From Xiphydria camelus (Eukaryota; Arthropoda; Insecta; Hymenoptera; Xiphydriidae), in NCBI GenBank assembly GCA_963678675.1, contig OY783194.1, positions 11,438,607 to 11,502,606 of the forward strand: a DNA stretch of 64,000 bases. Direction: 5' to 3'. The notes beneath the pieces were generated by a model that was given only the letters and a program-made list of their open reading frames with translations, had not been told where the DNA came from and searched no databases. Positions 48,221-60,496 of this stretch are shown here, piece by piece (position 1 is the stretch's first letter; each line of letters begins with the position of its first letter). Both the position numbers and the translations under genes were made by a program.

Positions 48221-50335
48221 GAATCATCGAGTAATGAAAAGGAGTTCATTACTGAACCTACGGTAACGCGAGAGCTTTTGGAGGAACCTAGTATACATAT
48301 CCTTGTTAATAATGCATGAAAATATCAATCTTTTATTAGAGAATTTTATTTTTCATTTTCTTGTTTACACAGGAAATCCAAACAGGAACATTTTGCCACA
48401 TGTTATCATCGTTCCAGTCCTTCCAGTTCGTCGTCATCTAGTTCATCAACCTCCAGTAGTTCTTCATCCACTGGAAACATTAGGGACTCATCCTCTGTAG
48501 ATTGTGATGATATAATCAATGACAGGTCGTACAATCCTAAAAGTGATGAAGAGATTGAGAGAGAAAACGATTCCGATCATGATAAGGAAAAGAGTGTTCT
48601 TGTTTCATTTCCTTCCATAGGCAACAGTAATTTGCAATTAAGCACTACTAGCAATAATCCATCCACATCTACTCAGAGAGAGCATTCCTATTTTGGTTAG
48701 TCCTCCCAAGAAAGGCGTTAAGCAAAAAAGAGACACAGAAAATTGGAAAAGAAATCTTGCGAAAAAATTGAGAAATAGTGGAGAGGCATACGAAACTCAT
48801 ACAAGGAGTAAGGACATTCGAAAACAGAGAGAAATGAAAGATCCCTGCGGAGAGAAATGCAAATTGCAGTGTTCGCTTAAGTTTAGTCAAGAAGAAAGGT
48901 AGCAGCCGTTCTCAGCCTATTGGTCATTAGGTCATATTGAGAAACAGCGGCAGTTTATCAACAATTCTATGACGTCTATTGTACTGAAGTATCGACATTT
49001 TCGTGTTGGAGGTACAAGGAAACCACGACAGAATAACAATGCTTTTTACTTTGTTAAAAATGGTAATAAAGTTCGGGTGTGTAAGATATTTTTCAATAAT
49101 ACCTTAGCCATAAATGATCGAACAGTACGCACAGTACCTACAAGAAAAGCGAAATAAGGTGGCAGATGTGCTGCTTGAACCGGATCAACGAGGAAAACAT
49201 GGGAAGCACAAAGCGCTGGACCCGGATGTACATGATGGAATTAGACAACGTATCAATTCCATTCCTAAGATTGAAAGCCATTACACCCGAGCAAATACAA
49301 CATGAACATTTATAGATGGCAGTCGTTCATTGTCATATATCCAAAGGGATTATGTAGCGAACTCTGCAAAGAGAGAAATAAGCCCTATGGAACTTACGCA
49401 ATTTTTCTGCGTCTTTTCAATGATGAATTTAATATTTCTTTCTTTGAAGAAAGATCTTTGTGAAATTTGTGTAGCATACGAAAACGCCTCTAATGAAGAA
49501 AAAGAGAGTTTAAAAGAAAATCAAGACCAACATTTTATTGAGAAGAACTTGTCAAGAGAAGAAAAGCAACATGACAAGGAAAATGAGAATGTAACGGGAT
49601 TGTGGCAGTATATGATCTCGAAGCAGTTATGAAAATACCCAAAGGAGACTGTTCGGTGTTTTATTACAAATCAAAGCTAAATATCTTTAATTTTACCTTT
49701 TACGACTTGCATACAAATAGTTGTGAATGCTACATTTGGGACGAGTCAAATGCCCATCGAGGTGTGAATGAATTAGGTACTTGTGTGTTGAAGTATAATA
49801 TTTGCAGAAGAAAACTATCATGACTGATGCCGAAGTTATCTTTTACTCCGATAATTGCTGTGGGCCAGCAAAAAAATAAGTTTATGTTAGCTCTACATTT
49901 ATACGCAGTACGCTGCCTAAATATAAGATCAATAACCCATAAGTTCCTAATCAAGAGCCACACGCAGAATGAGGGCGACTCTGCCCATTCGCTTATTGAA
50001 CGGCAAGTGAAACGTCAGTTAAGGGGTGGACCAATTTATACACCGGATGGGATCATCGCTGCTATTCGAGCCGCAAAAAAACAAGGATAACCGTTTAATG
50101 TAAATGAGCTGTGCTACGAAGATTTTTATGATCTCAAGGAGTTCACTTCTACTATTGGACCCATGAATATGAAAAACTTAAAGCTTCATGATGTAAAAGT
50201 AACGAAAGTAGTGCGAGAATCGTTAACCTCAGTATATTGCAAATATTCTTACAATGCCGAATTTCAAGAGGTGAATATTGTAAACAAAAAAAGCACATAA
50301 ATAACCCAAAAATAATTTGGAAGCCTACATTTACC
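48221..50335 (+). pseudogene. Decayed DUF7869-like (RNase H-fold, transposase-related) gene
   Basis: Fragments in several frames follow a recognisable order. They are a Ser-rich acidic N-terminus (48400-48600), LRNSGEAYETHTRSKDIRKQ (48767), the block AYWSLGHIEKQRQFINNSM (48918), RVGGTRKPRQNNNAFYFVKN, LAINDRTVRTV, LLEPDQRGKHGKHK, and SITHKFLIKSHTQNEGDSAH near 49930. A YSDNC-GQQKNKFM catalytic-type block lies near 49845. At least six shifts or stops. I place it in the DUF7869-like group from memory of such insect proteins. It is a different lineage from the intact gene at 55440-57703. Confidence 0.7.
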
Positions 50336-50381
50336 ACAAAACCCGGCCTTGCAGAAAATAAGTGATCTTTTAGATTAAAAA

Positions 50382-52201
50382 AAAGGGCATAGCCGGGTTT
50401 CCATGTGAGATCTGCCCCAGAGCCGATTTAAATTTCTAATCAACTTTCCAAAAGTACTAGGCCTATGTATATTTTTGCCAAAGTTTCGGACCATTATCCG
50501 CCATGTTGAATTCGTAATGGCGGATCTTGCAATTTTCGTTTTTTGGCTCTTTAACCAAAACTAATCATCAGAAAAATCTGAAAAAATTCACAGTGTTTTT
50601 CATCATCATGATACACATTATGAATTTTTTTGCAATCTTTCCAAATCGAAATTCGCGGAAAAAAAATTACGAAAATTTTTGCACGCTATTTTTTTTGGGT
50701 TCCCATCGCGACACCAACCCAAATTTTTCACCAATGCATAGCCCATTCCGAAATACACTTTATAGAATTTTTGCAGATTTTTTCAAGGGGTGCGCAGGGG
50801 TTAAAATAATCGAAAAATTCCTCATAATGATTATTTCCGTCTATTTTACTCGCGGAGTACAATTATAAAAATATTTGACTCGTAAAAATGATGTTTTTCG
50901 GGAGTTTTAGTTAATTTAAAATCAATCACGCGGCTTTGCAAAATTTTTCGCAAAAATTCTTGCGAATAACTACACAGTCAGCCGAAAAAAAAAGTGGGGT
51001 ATACATTTGATGCGATATATGTTATCCGTAGTAATTTCGCCTCCTGATCACGAATCCGGGGTGTCAAAATTTGGCTATCACGTTACATTTTTTTTAATCC
51101 CAAAAAAACCAGCCAGAGATCATGATTTTCAAAAAGTTAACGGACTTAAACCAAATTCGGTATAAGGGGATTTTTTGGTCACTGATCACGAATCTGAAGT
51201 CGAATTTCAAAAATTCAAGATGGCGGATCCACTATAGGGGACGATATTTTCGAAAATCGACGAATTCATACCTTTGGTATACTGGGGTTTTTTCGGTCGC
51301 TGATGACGAATATGGTTATATTTACAAAAATTAAAATTTTCGAAAATCTCGTCCGCCATATTGGATCCGCCATCTTGAATTTTTGAAATCCGACTCAGAT
51401 TCGTGATCAACGACCCAAAAACCCCCTTATACCGAATTTGGTTTAAGTCCATTCACTTTTTGAAAATCATGATCTCTGGCTGGTTTTTTTGAGATTAAAA
51501 AAAAATGTGACGTGATAGCCAAATTTTAACACCAGATTCGTGCTCAGGAGGCGAAACTACTACGGATAACATATGTAGCATCAAATGTATACCCCACTTT
51601 TTTTTCGTGTGACTGTGTAGTTATTCGCAAGAATTTTTGCGAAAAATGTTGCAAAGCCGCGTGATTGGTTTTGAATTAACTGAAACTTCCGAAAAACATA
51701 ATTTTTACGAGTCAAATATTTTTATAATTGTACTCCGCGAGTAAAATAGACGGAAATACTCATTATGAGGGATTTTTCGATTATTTTAACCCCCGCGCAC
51801 CCCTTACAAAAATCTGCAAAAATTCTATAGTGTTTTTCGGAATGGGCTATGCATTGGTGAAAAATTTGGGCTGGCGTCGCGATGGGAACCCTAAAAAAAT
51901 TGCGTGCAAAAATTTTCGCAATTTTTTTTCCGCGAATTTTAATTCGGAAAAATTTCATAAAAAAATCAGAATGTGTATCATCATGATAAAAAATACTGTG
52001 AATTTTTTCAGATTTTTCTGATGATTAGTTTTGGTTAAAAAGCCGAAAAACGAAAATTGCAAAATCCGCCATTACGAATTCAATATGGCGGATAATGGTC
52101 CGAAACTTTGGCAAAAATATACTTAGGCCGAGTACTTTTGAAAAGTTGATTAGAAATCGGCTCTGGGGCAGATCTCACAGGGAAACCCGGCTATGCCCTT
52201 T
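50382..52201. repeat. 1.8-kb near-perfect palindrome (DDE/SWIM-type ends)
   Basis: It starts AAAGGGCATAGCCGGG and ends CCCGGCTATGCCCTTT. Nearly the whole 1820 bp is two 900-bp arms meeting near 51290. The ends match the style of the DDE/SWIM transposons (AAAGGGTATAGCCGG), which makes it a likely non-autonomous member. The centre resembles the 122-bp minisatellite unit at 6823-7535. Confidence 0.85.
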
Positions 52202-53164
52202 GTTTTAAATAAAAATAATTTAAATAATTTAAAAAATAATAATAAATCTTAATAAAAATTACATTCTAAAATAGTATAGTAACTTTTACACAAAGGGTAT
52301 AGCCGGATAAGCATATGAAATCAGGCCCGGCCTGACTTTTTTTCCCCATTCAGGTATATTTTGTGTCTATACATAATTAAGCTCTCTCTAAATTTGTAGA
52401 CCAAAATATTGATTTATAATCAAAAGTTATCGCCAAAAAACCAAAAAACGAAAATATTGTTTATCTCGAAAACTACTCGACCGATTTCGTGCAGCGAAAT
52501 ATATATTATGCACACCGTCATGTAGCTATATTATAAAAAAAGTATTGGATTGTTTCGCCCATAAATAAAGAAAAACAACAAGTTTGAATTTTTCAATAAT
52601 TTTTATTTTTCACATGAAAAATAACACCCCCGCCGTTTTTTTATACAGACTCAGGCATGACTAAGCTATGATATATAATTTTTACAAGATGATTGGTGTG
52701 GGACAAGTCGAAATAGAGAAAATAACAACTTTGCTTCCGCCGTTTTCTTAACGTAATAAATAACAGAAAACGGCGGAAACAAAGTTGTACACCTATTAAT
52801 TCGAATTTTTACTTAACAAAAAGTAATAGTATTTATTTACAATTGTTTATTACTAACGAGAATACAATTTACTACTTGTAATATATTATGTACCTACATA
52901 TAAACCGAAATTAAAACAAATTAAAAGTACTGACATAGAAGCTTCGTTTCAATCTTCGTCGCTTTCGTAATTTATTCTTGGTTGAATATTTTCTCTGTGG
53001 AATAGTTTGCTTAATATTTCTGCAGGTTTAATAAGCTTTGTTTGATCTCGCGCAAATGACAAGTAATAAATAATTGCAGCTATATGGGAACAACAACCGA
53101 CCGTTCTCTTGCCGTTTGCACACTCGCATGTGTCGATACAATGCGATTCGATACAAATCTAATA

Positions 53165-53497
53165 GTAATTACAAGACGGTGGGGGTAACGACTTTGAATC
53201 TCTGATAAGCCAGGATTTCCGTCGCACGTTAATCGGACGTCTATATCGGTTCTTATCGTTCATTATCATTGCGATCTGAGTAAAGCGCTAATCTAGAGTT
53301 AATGTGTGCCGCCATCGGTTGCATTGATGAGTTATTCCGCGATCTTAATTGTAACTCTAGATCAGCGCTTTACTTATTGTTCGATCGCGATAATAATGAA
53401 TGATAGGAACCGATATAGATGTCCGTTTAACGTGCGACGGAATACCTGGCTTATCAGGGATAGAAAATCGCTACCCCCCCACCGTCTTGCAATAACT
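53165..53497. mobile_element. Fold-back MITE (CAAGACGGTGGGGG ends)
   Basis: It has arms of about 130 bp (53170-53300 and 53342-53495) around a short loop, with C/G runs near both ends. Non-coding. It sits between the left arm and the gene of DDE/SWIM copy 2. Confidence 0.8.
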
Positions 53498-53715
53498 GTT
53501 AAATGTCAGCTATATAGGTCGGAACGAAATGAACGTTCATCACAGTGTAATGTAATGCAACGTAGTGTCATGTAACGTGTGTACAATACATCCAGTTTGC
53601 AAGTACTTACTTTAACTTTACAATCGAGTCAGTTCCCCTTTGGTCTCAGTTTCATTCGCTATCGTCAGGGGCAACTGATCCACTGTACCCCGAGGAGATC
53701 TAACATTGTATAGAT

Positions 53716-55103
53716 ATGAATACAGATAAAGTTAGTACCATTTTTATAAATCATCTTATACATTAAGGATAATTGTTTCTAGTCATTTAACTGCATTTAA
53801 TATATCTTCACTATTTAAATGTAATTTGTCAAATATTTATATTTTTTAGTGTGTTGGGTGCAAAAGGTTCTTTCGGAAACTACGTTGTAAGAAACAGACA
53901 ATTGTGACAGAAGAAAAAGCAAAGGAATTATCTGCAATTCTCTCTCTCTTTTGAATGATAAAATATCTCCTGGAGATAAGATCTGCAATGCGTGTAAACT
54001 TAAAGTGTACAGTACCAAAAACAATAATGACACAGAATCCGACATTTCTGATGATAACACTACATCCGCTACATTTGTTAAAACTGAGAAAGGTAATTTC
54101 AATTGGATTCAGAAATAAATATATCTGCTGTAACAAAGAAGAAGTATGATTTAAACTTCATAGTTCAATAACGTGGTGAGAAATAATTATAATTTAACAA
54201 TCATAGTAATGATTATCGCTAATTTTGATTGATTTTTGACACACAGATGATCCTGATTGTGAATTTAAACATCATGAAAATGAAGAGATTGAATCCGAAC
54301 GTATCGAATTATCATTGGCAAGAGTTGTTTCTACGCAGAAGTATTGCTGTGTTTGTGGATCAACAGACAACAGAACTTTCATTCCTTTTGAAGCTCGGAA
54401 GCAGGCGTATGTTAAAAGAAGAATATTTATTCCTATTGGAAATCGATGCTGCAAAAATCATCTGATCAAAGAAAAGTTCTACGAAGACGATCTACGCCTT
54501 TTAAAAGTGGTTTCTAACTCAAGTTTTGTAGAAACCTCCGATCTACAAAAATTGTTAGAAAATCTTTCTGTAGACAGCGATTCTACAGTTATAGAAAAAA
54601 ATTGGTAATTTTTCTTATCCTGAAGATCAAGTGAAGTTACTGACTGGTTTTTCATATGAAAATATAAATGAAATACGAAATATGCTTTTTTCTATGCGCG
54701 GTAATGATAATCGATCAGTCTTTCAAGCTGTTGTTGTTTTCCTTATCAAATTAAGAAGTGGAAATTCAAATAGTATGATTTTTTCCTTTTTACAGTTACA
54801 ACGTGAACAACTTGTCTCCGATTATTTTGACGAAGTTTTGACATCGTATGAAAAAGATGTTCTCCCTTTTAATTTTGGTTTGAATAGTGTTAACACGCAG
54901 AGATAATCTCATAGAACATGAGATTTCGAAAATTGCTAAAGAACTCTTGAATTCAGACCGTGAATTAATTCTTATTTGTGACGGTACGTACATTAGACAT
55001 CAAACAAGTTCTAATAATAAGTATCAGCGCAAATCATACTATGGCCAAAAAAAAGTACCTTTATGCAAGCCATTTACAATTTGCACGACAAATGGTTATA
55101 ATT
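53716..55103 (+). pseudogene. DDE/SWIM transposase copy 2, 5' part with introns
   Basis: An ATG at 53716 may start a tiny first exon. An acceptor (TTTTTTAG) near 53849 precedes CVGCKRFFRKLRCK and, after one shift near 53955, ICNACKLKVYSTK: two CxxC pairs as in copy 1. A donor near 54094 and acceptor ACACAG at 54246 lead to CCVCGSTDNRTFIPFEARKQ and KRRIFIPIGNRCCKNHL. The HTH region follows (54631-54900) after a shift near 54600, then ICDGTYIRHQTSSNNKYQRK (first catalytic Asp). It breaks at 55103 and resumes at 58153. Confidence 0.8.
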
Positions 55104-58100
55104 GTGACTTGGACTATAAAAAGGGGGAATTGTGCCAAAAAATCAATTTTGGTTTTTTTGGTCAAAAGTGTAGGAAATGCAATGCTCTTTCAGATGAAAC
55201 CATCGCCGAAGTCAGGAAGTTGATATTTCATCCCTAAAAAGCCTTGTAAGTGGATTAAACTTATAGTAAGTAGATTAAACTTATAAAATTTCACGTGAGA
55301 TCATCGCCGAATACGAATTATGGAATTTTACACCTCTAAGTCGTAGTTTAAGTGAGGAAACCTCGTACGTCAGCAAAAAATCAGTCTTTATTATAGGAAA
55401 ATGAACAAACGATACTACCTACTAAGTACTTTAAACAGGTCAGTCATACTGTGGAGTTTTGCGAGGTCGGCCTCGTTTTTTAAATGGCGTAGGCGTTGGT
55501 TCTTCCACCAGTTTCTCTTCCTCGGTTTGCGGCAGTTCATTTTTGCGTGGTCGGCCTCGCTTCCTGGGATTGGACGCGGACGCAGGCGCGGCTGCAGGCA
55601 TCGGCTTCAACTTCTTCAGTTTTTGAGTCGGTGCCTTCTTTGTACGTATGCCGGCCTCAGGTGCCGTCTTCTTCTTAGGCTCAGTAGTCTCTTTCACTGT
55701 AGTAGTCGTCGTCTTTGGTCGCGGACTACAGGGCTCTGGCGCAACCAGGTCAGCCTTTGCTGGATCAGAGCACAGGCTACGGATCTTTTCAAAAAGGTAC
55801 CACTGCCTCTCAATTGATAGCCCTTTCGGCTGAATTTGAGCGGGCCTCATCGATCTGTCGGCCTTAGATAGAAGGAGAGTAGTGTGCTCTGATTCACTAT
55901 CAGCGACATAGCGGAACTGAACGAAAATGAAATGGTGGTATTTCGAGATACCTGGCAGGCTCTTATACAGTTTTTTGAAGAAGCTTTCCCATTCATACCA
56001 GTTCACTGTCGCTCCATCAACCGGAACATTTCGACCATCAATTATCGACTCCCGTACAGCCCTCATAACATCGAGAAAGCAATCAACGTCCATCTTACCA
56101 AATAGCATCTTAAACTTGCCAAAGTAGCGGTCTGGGCTAAACCGAGTGTGGCCCGTCATTAGGAAGTTGAGGAGAATCCTATCTTGATAACCCATCTCGA
56201 TTCGCCATGACAAGTACGCTAGCATGGTGTTGTTCTTGTTTTGTGCAGCACAGTTGTCCGCAAAGAGAACAAGAACACGTACCTCTTTCGACAAGTAGTT
56301 TTCGAAATAATGATGGAGTAGGCTTATGACAGTGCTAGGCCCCTTACCAACGCCTATTGCTTCGTCAATAAGGTACATGTGCTGTGTACGCGCTAATTCA
56401 TTAGTTACTCCAAAAACTGAGCACTTACGCGATGATTTGAAGTACGCAGAGGCAGGCTGTTGCGGACTACTCGGATATGCAACGTTCTGCGCGAAGTCAA
56501 ACGCTAGTACAGCAATTTCTGGATCTGAAAAAAGGCCATTATAAGGAAGAGTCAGAAATTTATCGAGAAGTACGAGAGCAATAGCTTACGGTACAAACCT
56601 GTTCTTGCACACCAGGCCTGATAATACGATCGCTGTGTATTGGCGTCATTCAGATGGTTTAAGGCATTTGTCAGTTGCAGGTGTTGTTCTTCGGTGTTCG
56701 CTTTCATGCTCCGATAGATGATTAGCGAATTACTTTTGCAAGTATCACATAAGTCGTAGGCTGGGCGCATGGTTGTAATTGCAGGGCAGTATTGTTTCCA
56801 GATTCGTCGAAACGAACGATTACCGATGGTTAATGACTTATTTTCAGGTCCAACTGCTTTCAGATATATTCGGTAGATGGAGGACTTTGTTTCGTGGGAG
56901 GGTAATTTCATTACCTTCCAATTTTTAAGATTCGGCATTCTGCCTGGTAATGGTACCGCAAACTGTCGAGCATAATTACGGATGAATTCAACCACATGAT
57001 TTATGGTGTCAGTTGACATTGCATCGGGGCGGTGCGCCTTGCCAGTAAAGCCATGGCGTCGTGATTCAATACCGAATTCGAGGGAATGTTTCTGGAGGTT
57101 TTCAAACCGTTTCTTACCCATGTCGTGAATGAAGAGGTACATGGCCTTACAAATGTCAGCGCCAAAAAAAGAATACCGATTATGGAAGTAGTCTGCCTTC
57201 TGCGAAGTACCACGGTACCGTCGCCGATTTTTGTAAACTGATATCATATCAGAACGCTCCCGAAACGACTCAAGATGCGCCAACACAATGAGATCTTGCT
57301 CCGCCTTCGATAATTGCAGAAATGTGTCACGAACTTCTTGCACGATTTCCTGCGGTAGAACCTGATTGCATTTCATAGAGCAACAGGCCTGCGCATCAGG
57401 CGAAAACATCACGGCAATTTTGCTGTACTCGATCAGGTCTGCGTGTGAGTGTTCAATTTCGACGTCATGTTTAAGTGAAGCTGCCGCGGCAGATGTCTGT
57501 GGTGTATCCCAATCTAATGCCGAAGTTGTAGGTACAGCGGCAGAAGTGCACGGACTATCTCCGTAATGGGAATCATACATTGAAAAACAATCACGCGACG
57601 TCTCTTCATCCGTACTCAACAAATCATCATCATCATCACTATCAAGCGTTTTTGGAGCGCCATAAAACTCCTCGAGATCGTTAAATGTATCATCTGGGTC
57701 CATTTCAAACGACGCACACTTTCATCCAAATTAGAAACTGCTCAACAGAAAAATAATAACTATTATGTAAATTAGGCAAACGAAATCAGTTGTTTATAAT
57801 TATTTGTAGCACGCGGCTATACGTGAAAAGTACGCGAGAAGACACAGTACGCGAGAAGACACGTCGAACGTCGTATTTAGTTCTCCTTCCAACAGTCTAA
57901 ACGCTCTTTGCTCCGTTCCTCGTCGTTTTAATCCTACGAATATCGTCGGTAACCATGGTAAACACTACAGTAAACTCGTCGAAGAGAGGGGGGAACCGAC
58001 TTCGTACCGAAATACCGCAAGGCGCTAGAACGAAGCCGAGCACATCACGATAAACAACAAATAAAAGCACGTGGGGGTAGCGCTAACTTTAAACGCGTTT

Positions 58101-58152
58101 TCTGAGCGAAACGTGTTTTGGCACAATTCCCCCTTTTTATAGTCCAAGTCAC
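55104..58152 (-). mobile_element. Intact-looking transposon with a DUF7869-like gene
   Basis: It has perfect 37-bp TIRs (55104-55140 and 58116-58152) beginning GTGACTTGGACTATAAAAAG. It is 3049 bp and lies within the DDE/SWIM transposase of copy 2. Comparison with copy 1 shows the host read GGTTATATTGTCG. This fits either a 3-bp duplication ATA or a 5-bp ATATT with one extra base. Perfect TIRs and an uninterrupted two-exon gene suggest recent activity. Confidence 0.85.
55440..57703 (-). CDS. Putative transposase, DUF7869-like, two exons, 732 residues
   Basis: Exon 1 is 57703-56590 and exon 2 is 56524-55440. The intron 56589-56525 (65 nt) starts GTAAGC and ends TTTTTCAG, and joining keeps the frame across a split codon. 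Start is ATG at 57703. Order: acidic N-terminus (about 1-60), CCSMKCN, a helical region, CDTC near residue 320, then after the intron AFDFAQNVAYP and LFADNCAAQNKN, two acidic blocks spaced as in RNase H-fold nucleases. The C-terminus is Lys/Pro-rich with two AT-hooks (RKRGRPRK, KKRGRPRK). No stops or shifts. It is likely the mobilising enzyme of its element; family naming is from memory. Confidence 0.8.
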
Positions 58153-58386
58153 ATATTGTCGATATGTTAGGTCCTTATTTGGCAAATGTCAATGATGCAA
58201 AGATTCTGCAAGTGTGCAAACGGCAAGAGAACGGTCGGTTGTTGTTCCCATATAGCTGCACTTATTTATTACTTGTCATTTGCGCGAGATCAAACAAAGC
58301 TTATTAAACCTGCAGAAATATTAAGCAAACTATTCCACAGAGAAAATATTCAACCAACAATAAATTACGAAAGCGACGAAGATTGA
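58153..58386 (+). pseudogene. DDE/SWIM transposase copy 2, 3' part with internal deletion
   Basis: It resumes after the insertion as IVDMLGPYLANVNDAKI, then jumps directly to the SWIM-like finger CKCANGKRTVGCCSH and a tail ending INYESDED-stop. Compared with copy 1, the segment carrying the second Asp (VDRGFRD) and the Glu is missing. The product could not be catalytic. Confidence 0.8.
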
Positions 58387-59052
58387 AACGAAGCTTCTAT
58401 GTCAGTACCTTTAATTTGATTTAATTTTGATTTATATGTAGGTACATAATATATTACAAGTAGTAAATTGTATTCTCGTTAGTAATAAATAATTGTAAAT
58501 AAATACTATTACTTTTTGTTAAGTAAAAATTCGAATTAATAGGTGTACAACTTTGTTTCCGCCGTTTTCTGCTATTTATTACGTTAAGAAAACGGCGGAA
58601 GCAAAGTTGTGTTATTTTCTTTAATTTATTTCGACTTGTTGTCCCACACCAATCATCTTGTAAAAATTATATATCATAGCTTAGTCATGCCTGAGTCTGT
58701 ATAAAAAAACGGCGGGGGTGTTATTTTTCATGTGAAAAATAAAAATTATTGAAAAATTCAAACTTGTTGTTTTTCTTTATTTATGGGCGAAACAATCCAA
58801 TACTTTTTTTATAATATAGCTACATGACGGTGCATAATATATATTTCGCTGCGCGAAATCGGTCGAGTAGTTTTCGAGATATACAATATTTTCGTTTTTT
58901 TGTTTTTTGGCGATAACTTGATTATAAATCAATATTTTGGTCAAAAAATTTAGAGAGAGAGCTTAGTTATGTATAGACACAAAATATACCTGAATGGGGA
59001 AAAAAGTCAGGCCGGGCCTGATTTCATATGCTTATCCGGCTATACCCTTTGT

Positions 59053-59850
59053 AACCTTAACTTACTTATACCTAGTCGTGTATAAGAGAAATAATTGTTT
59101 AATTGAATATATTCCTCCATAAAAATGTGTTTTCATAATTTGCATTATTTTCAGGTGACTAATTTGGGAATAGTATTTATTATTATTAAGTAAACTTATG
59201 ACATAGGTATTTCAAAATCAATTTATTCAGCAATTACGTCATAAGTCGAAGTGAGAGCATTATTTTTGATTTTGTAGAAATTTATTACATTTGCACAAAA
59301 AGTTTAGGTAGGTACTTCATAATTAATACAACTGATTGCTCTGCCAAAATATATAAATGTTTTGGTTATAAATTATTTCATATACAAATGACACAATTCG
59401 AAATTTTAAATACGCGTTTTCTAGCATTGACATGTTTTTGAATTATGACGTTGTTTTATTTAATAAGTGATATGTTTGTCTAAACCCCTGATCGATGTTT
59501 AAATGTAAATAATTTTGCAAATAAATGCTTTTGCATAAAATAGCTATTTCTTAAGAATAGTTTACTATGCATAATTTTGCATATCTTGGACTTTGAGTGC
59601 AAACCACTGTAGCCGTTTCTATCTCATTTACACAGCAGAGAACGGGTAGAATGTAACAATTTTTATATTTCCACTTTTTTCGACTAGCAAATCATAATTT
59701 CTGAAAAACAACATTTCTTTAATGTAGGTGGTGTATTGGACTACTAAGTACTGATATTCAATATTAGAAATTATTCACAATTTATATTGAAAAGATCGAT
59801 AGAGGAACGTTTGCGCGGTATTATTTTTGTACTTACTAGGGACATAAATG
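59053..59850. other. Stretch without recognised features
   Basis: AT-rich sequence with no gene, TIR or repeat I recognise. Confidence 0.4.
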
Positions 59851-59854
59851 TAAT

Positions 59855-60455
59855 AGCAAGCGGGGACAAATAGACCGTCAGATAGTGACATATTCTGGTG
59901 CCCCATTTTCGCATGCAAGCCTCGAAGAAGGTCGAAAAGTACTTCGATGTTGAGTTGAATGAAGGGAAATTTACGAATGGTCCCTGGGGATAACATATGG
60001 AAAATTTGATTTTTCTTAGCAAAAAATAAGAGGTGTCTCTTACACATTTGTTCACGCGTAAGCCTTGTTCACTAAATGATTAATTAATAAAACCTTGCTT
60101 CGGAAAACTAAAGGCTTGAGTGTTGCAGGTGGCTAAAGGATTGAAGTAAGGGCATAATTTTGTAAGGAAAAATCAAAATTTTGACCAATTTTCCCACACA
60201 AGCCTTTGGTTTTCCGAAGCCAAATTTTATTAATTAATCATTTAGTAAACAAGGCTTGCGTGAAAAAATGGGTAAGAGATACCTTTTATTTTTTGTTAAG
60301 AAAAATCGAATTTTCCATATGTTATCCCCACGGACTATTCGTAAATTTCCCTTCATTCTACTCAAAATCGAAGTACTTTTCAACCCTCTTCGAGACTTGT
60401 ATGCGAAAATGGGGCACCAGAATCTGTCACTATCTGACGGACTAAAATGTAATGC
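59855..60455. repeat. 600-bp palindrome
   Basis: The arms 59860-60120 and 60195-60450 are reverse complements (landmarks GGGGCACCAGAAT, GGTCC(C/G)T, GGAAAATT(T/C)GATTTTTC). The paired open frames here are mirror images of a non-coding arm. Ends not clearly defined. Confidence 0.8.
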
Positions 60456-60496
60456 GATGTTCTTACGAAGAAAATATATATAATACGCGTTATACA

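Larger units (their letters stand above)
52290..59052 (+). mobile_element. DDE/SWIM transposon with about 850-bp TIRs, copy 2
   Basis: The ends are ACAAAGGGTATAGCCGG at 52290 and its complement at 59052. The arms 52292-53137 and 58203-59050 are reverse complements nearly base for base and include the coding sequence for the SWIM finger and C-terminus. One arm therefore carries an inverted duplicate of the 3' end of the gene. The gene between them lacks its middle and is interrupted by the 3049-bp element at 55104-58152. Confidence 0.85.

Noticed and set aside
55401..55817. 138-codon plus-strand frame
   Set aside because: Shadow of the AT-hook C-terminus coded on the minus strand.
59771..60483. 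Paired open frames of 75-94 codons on both strands
   Set aside because: Mirror images of one palindrome arm with no known domain.
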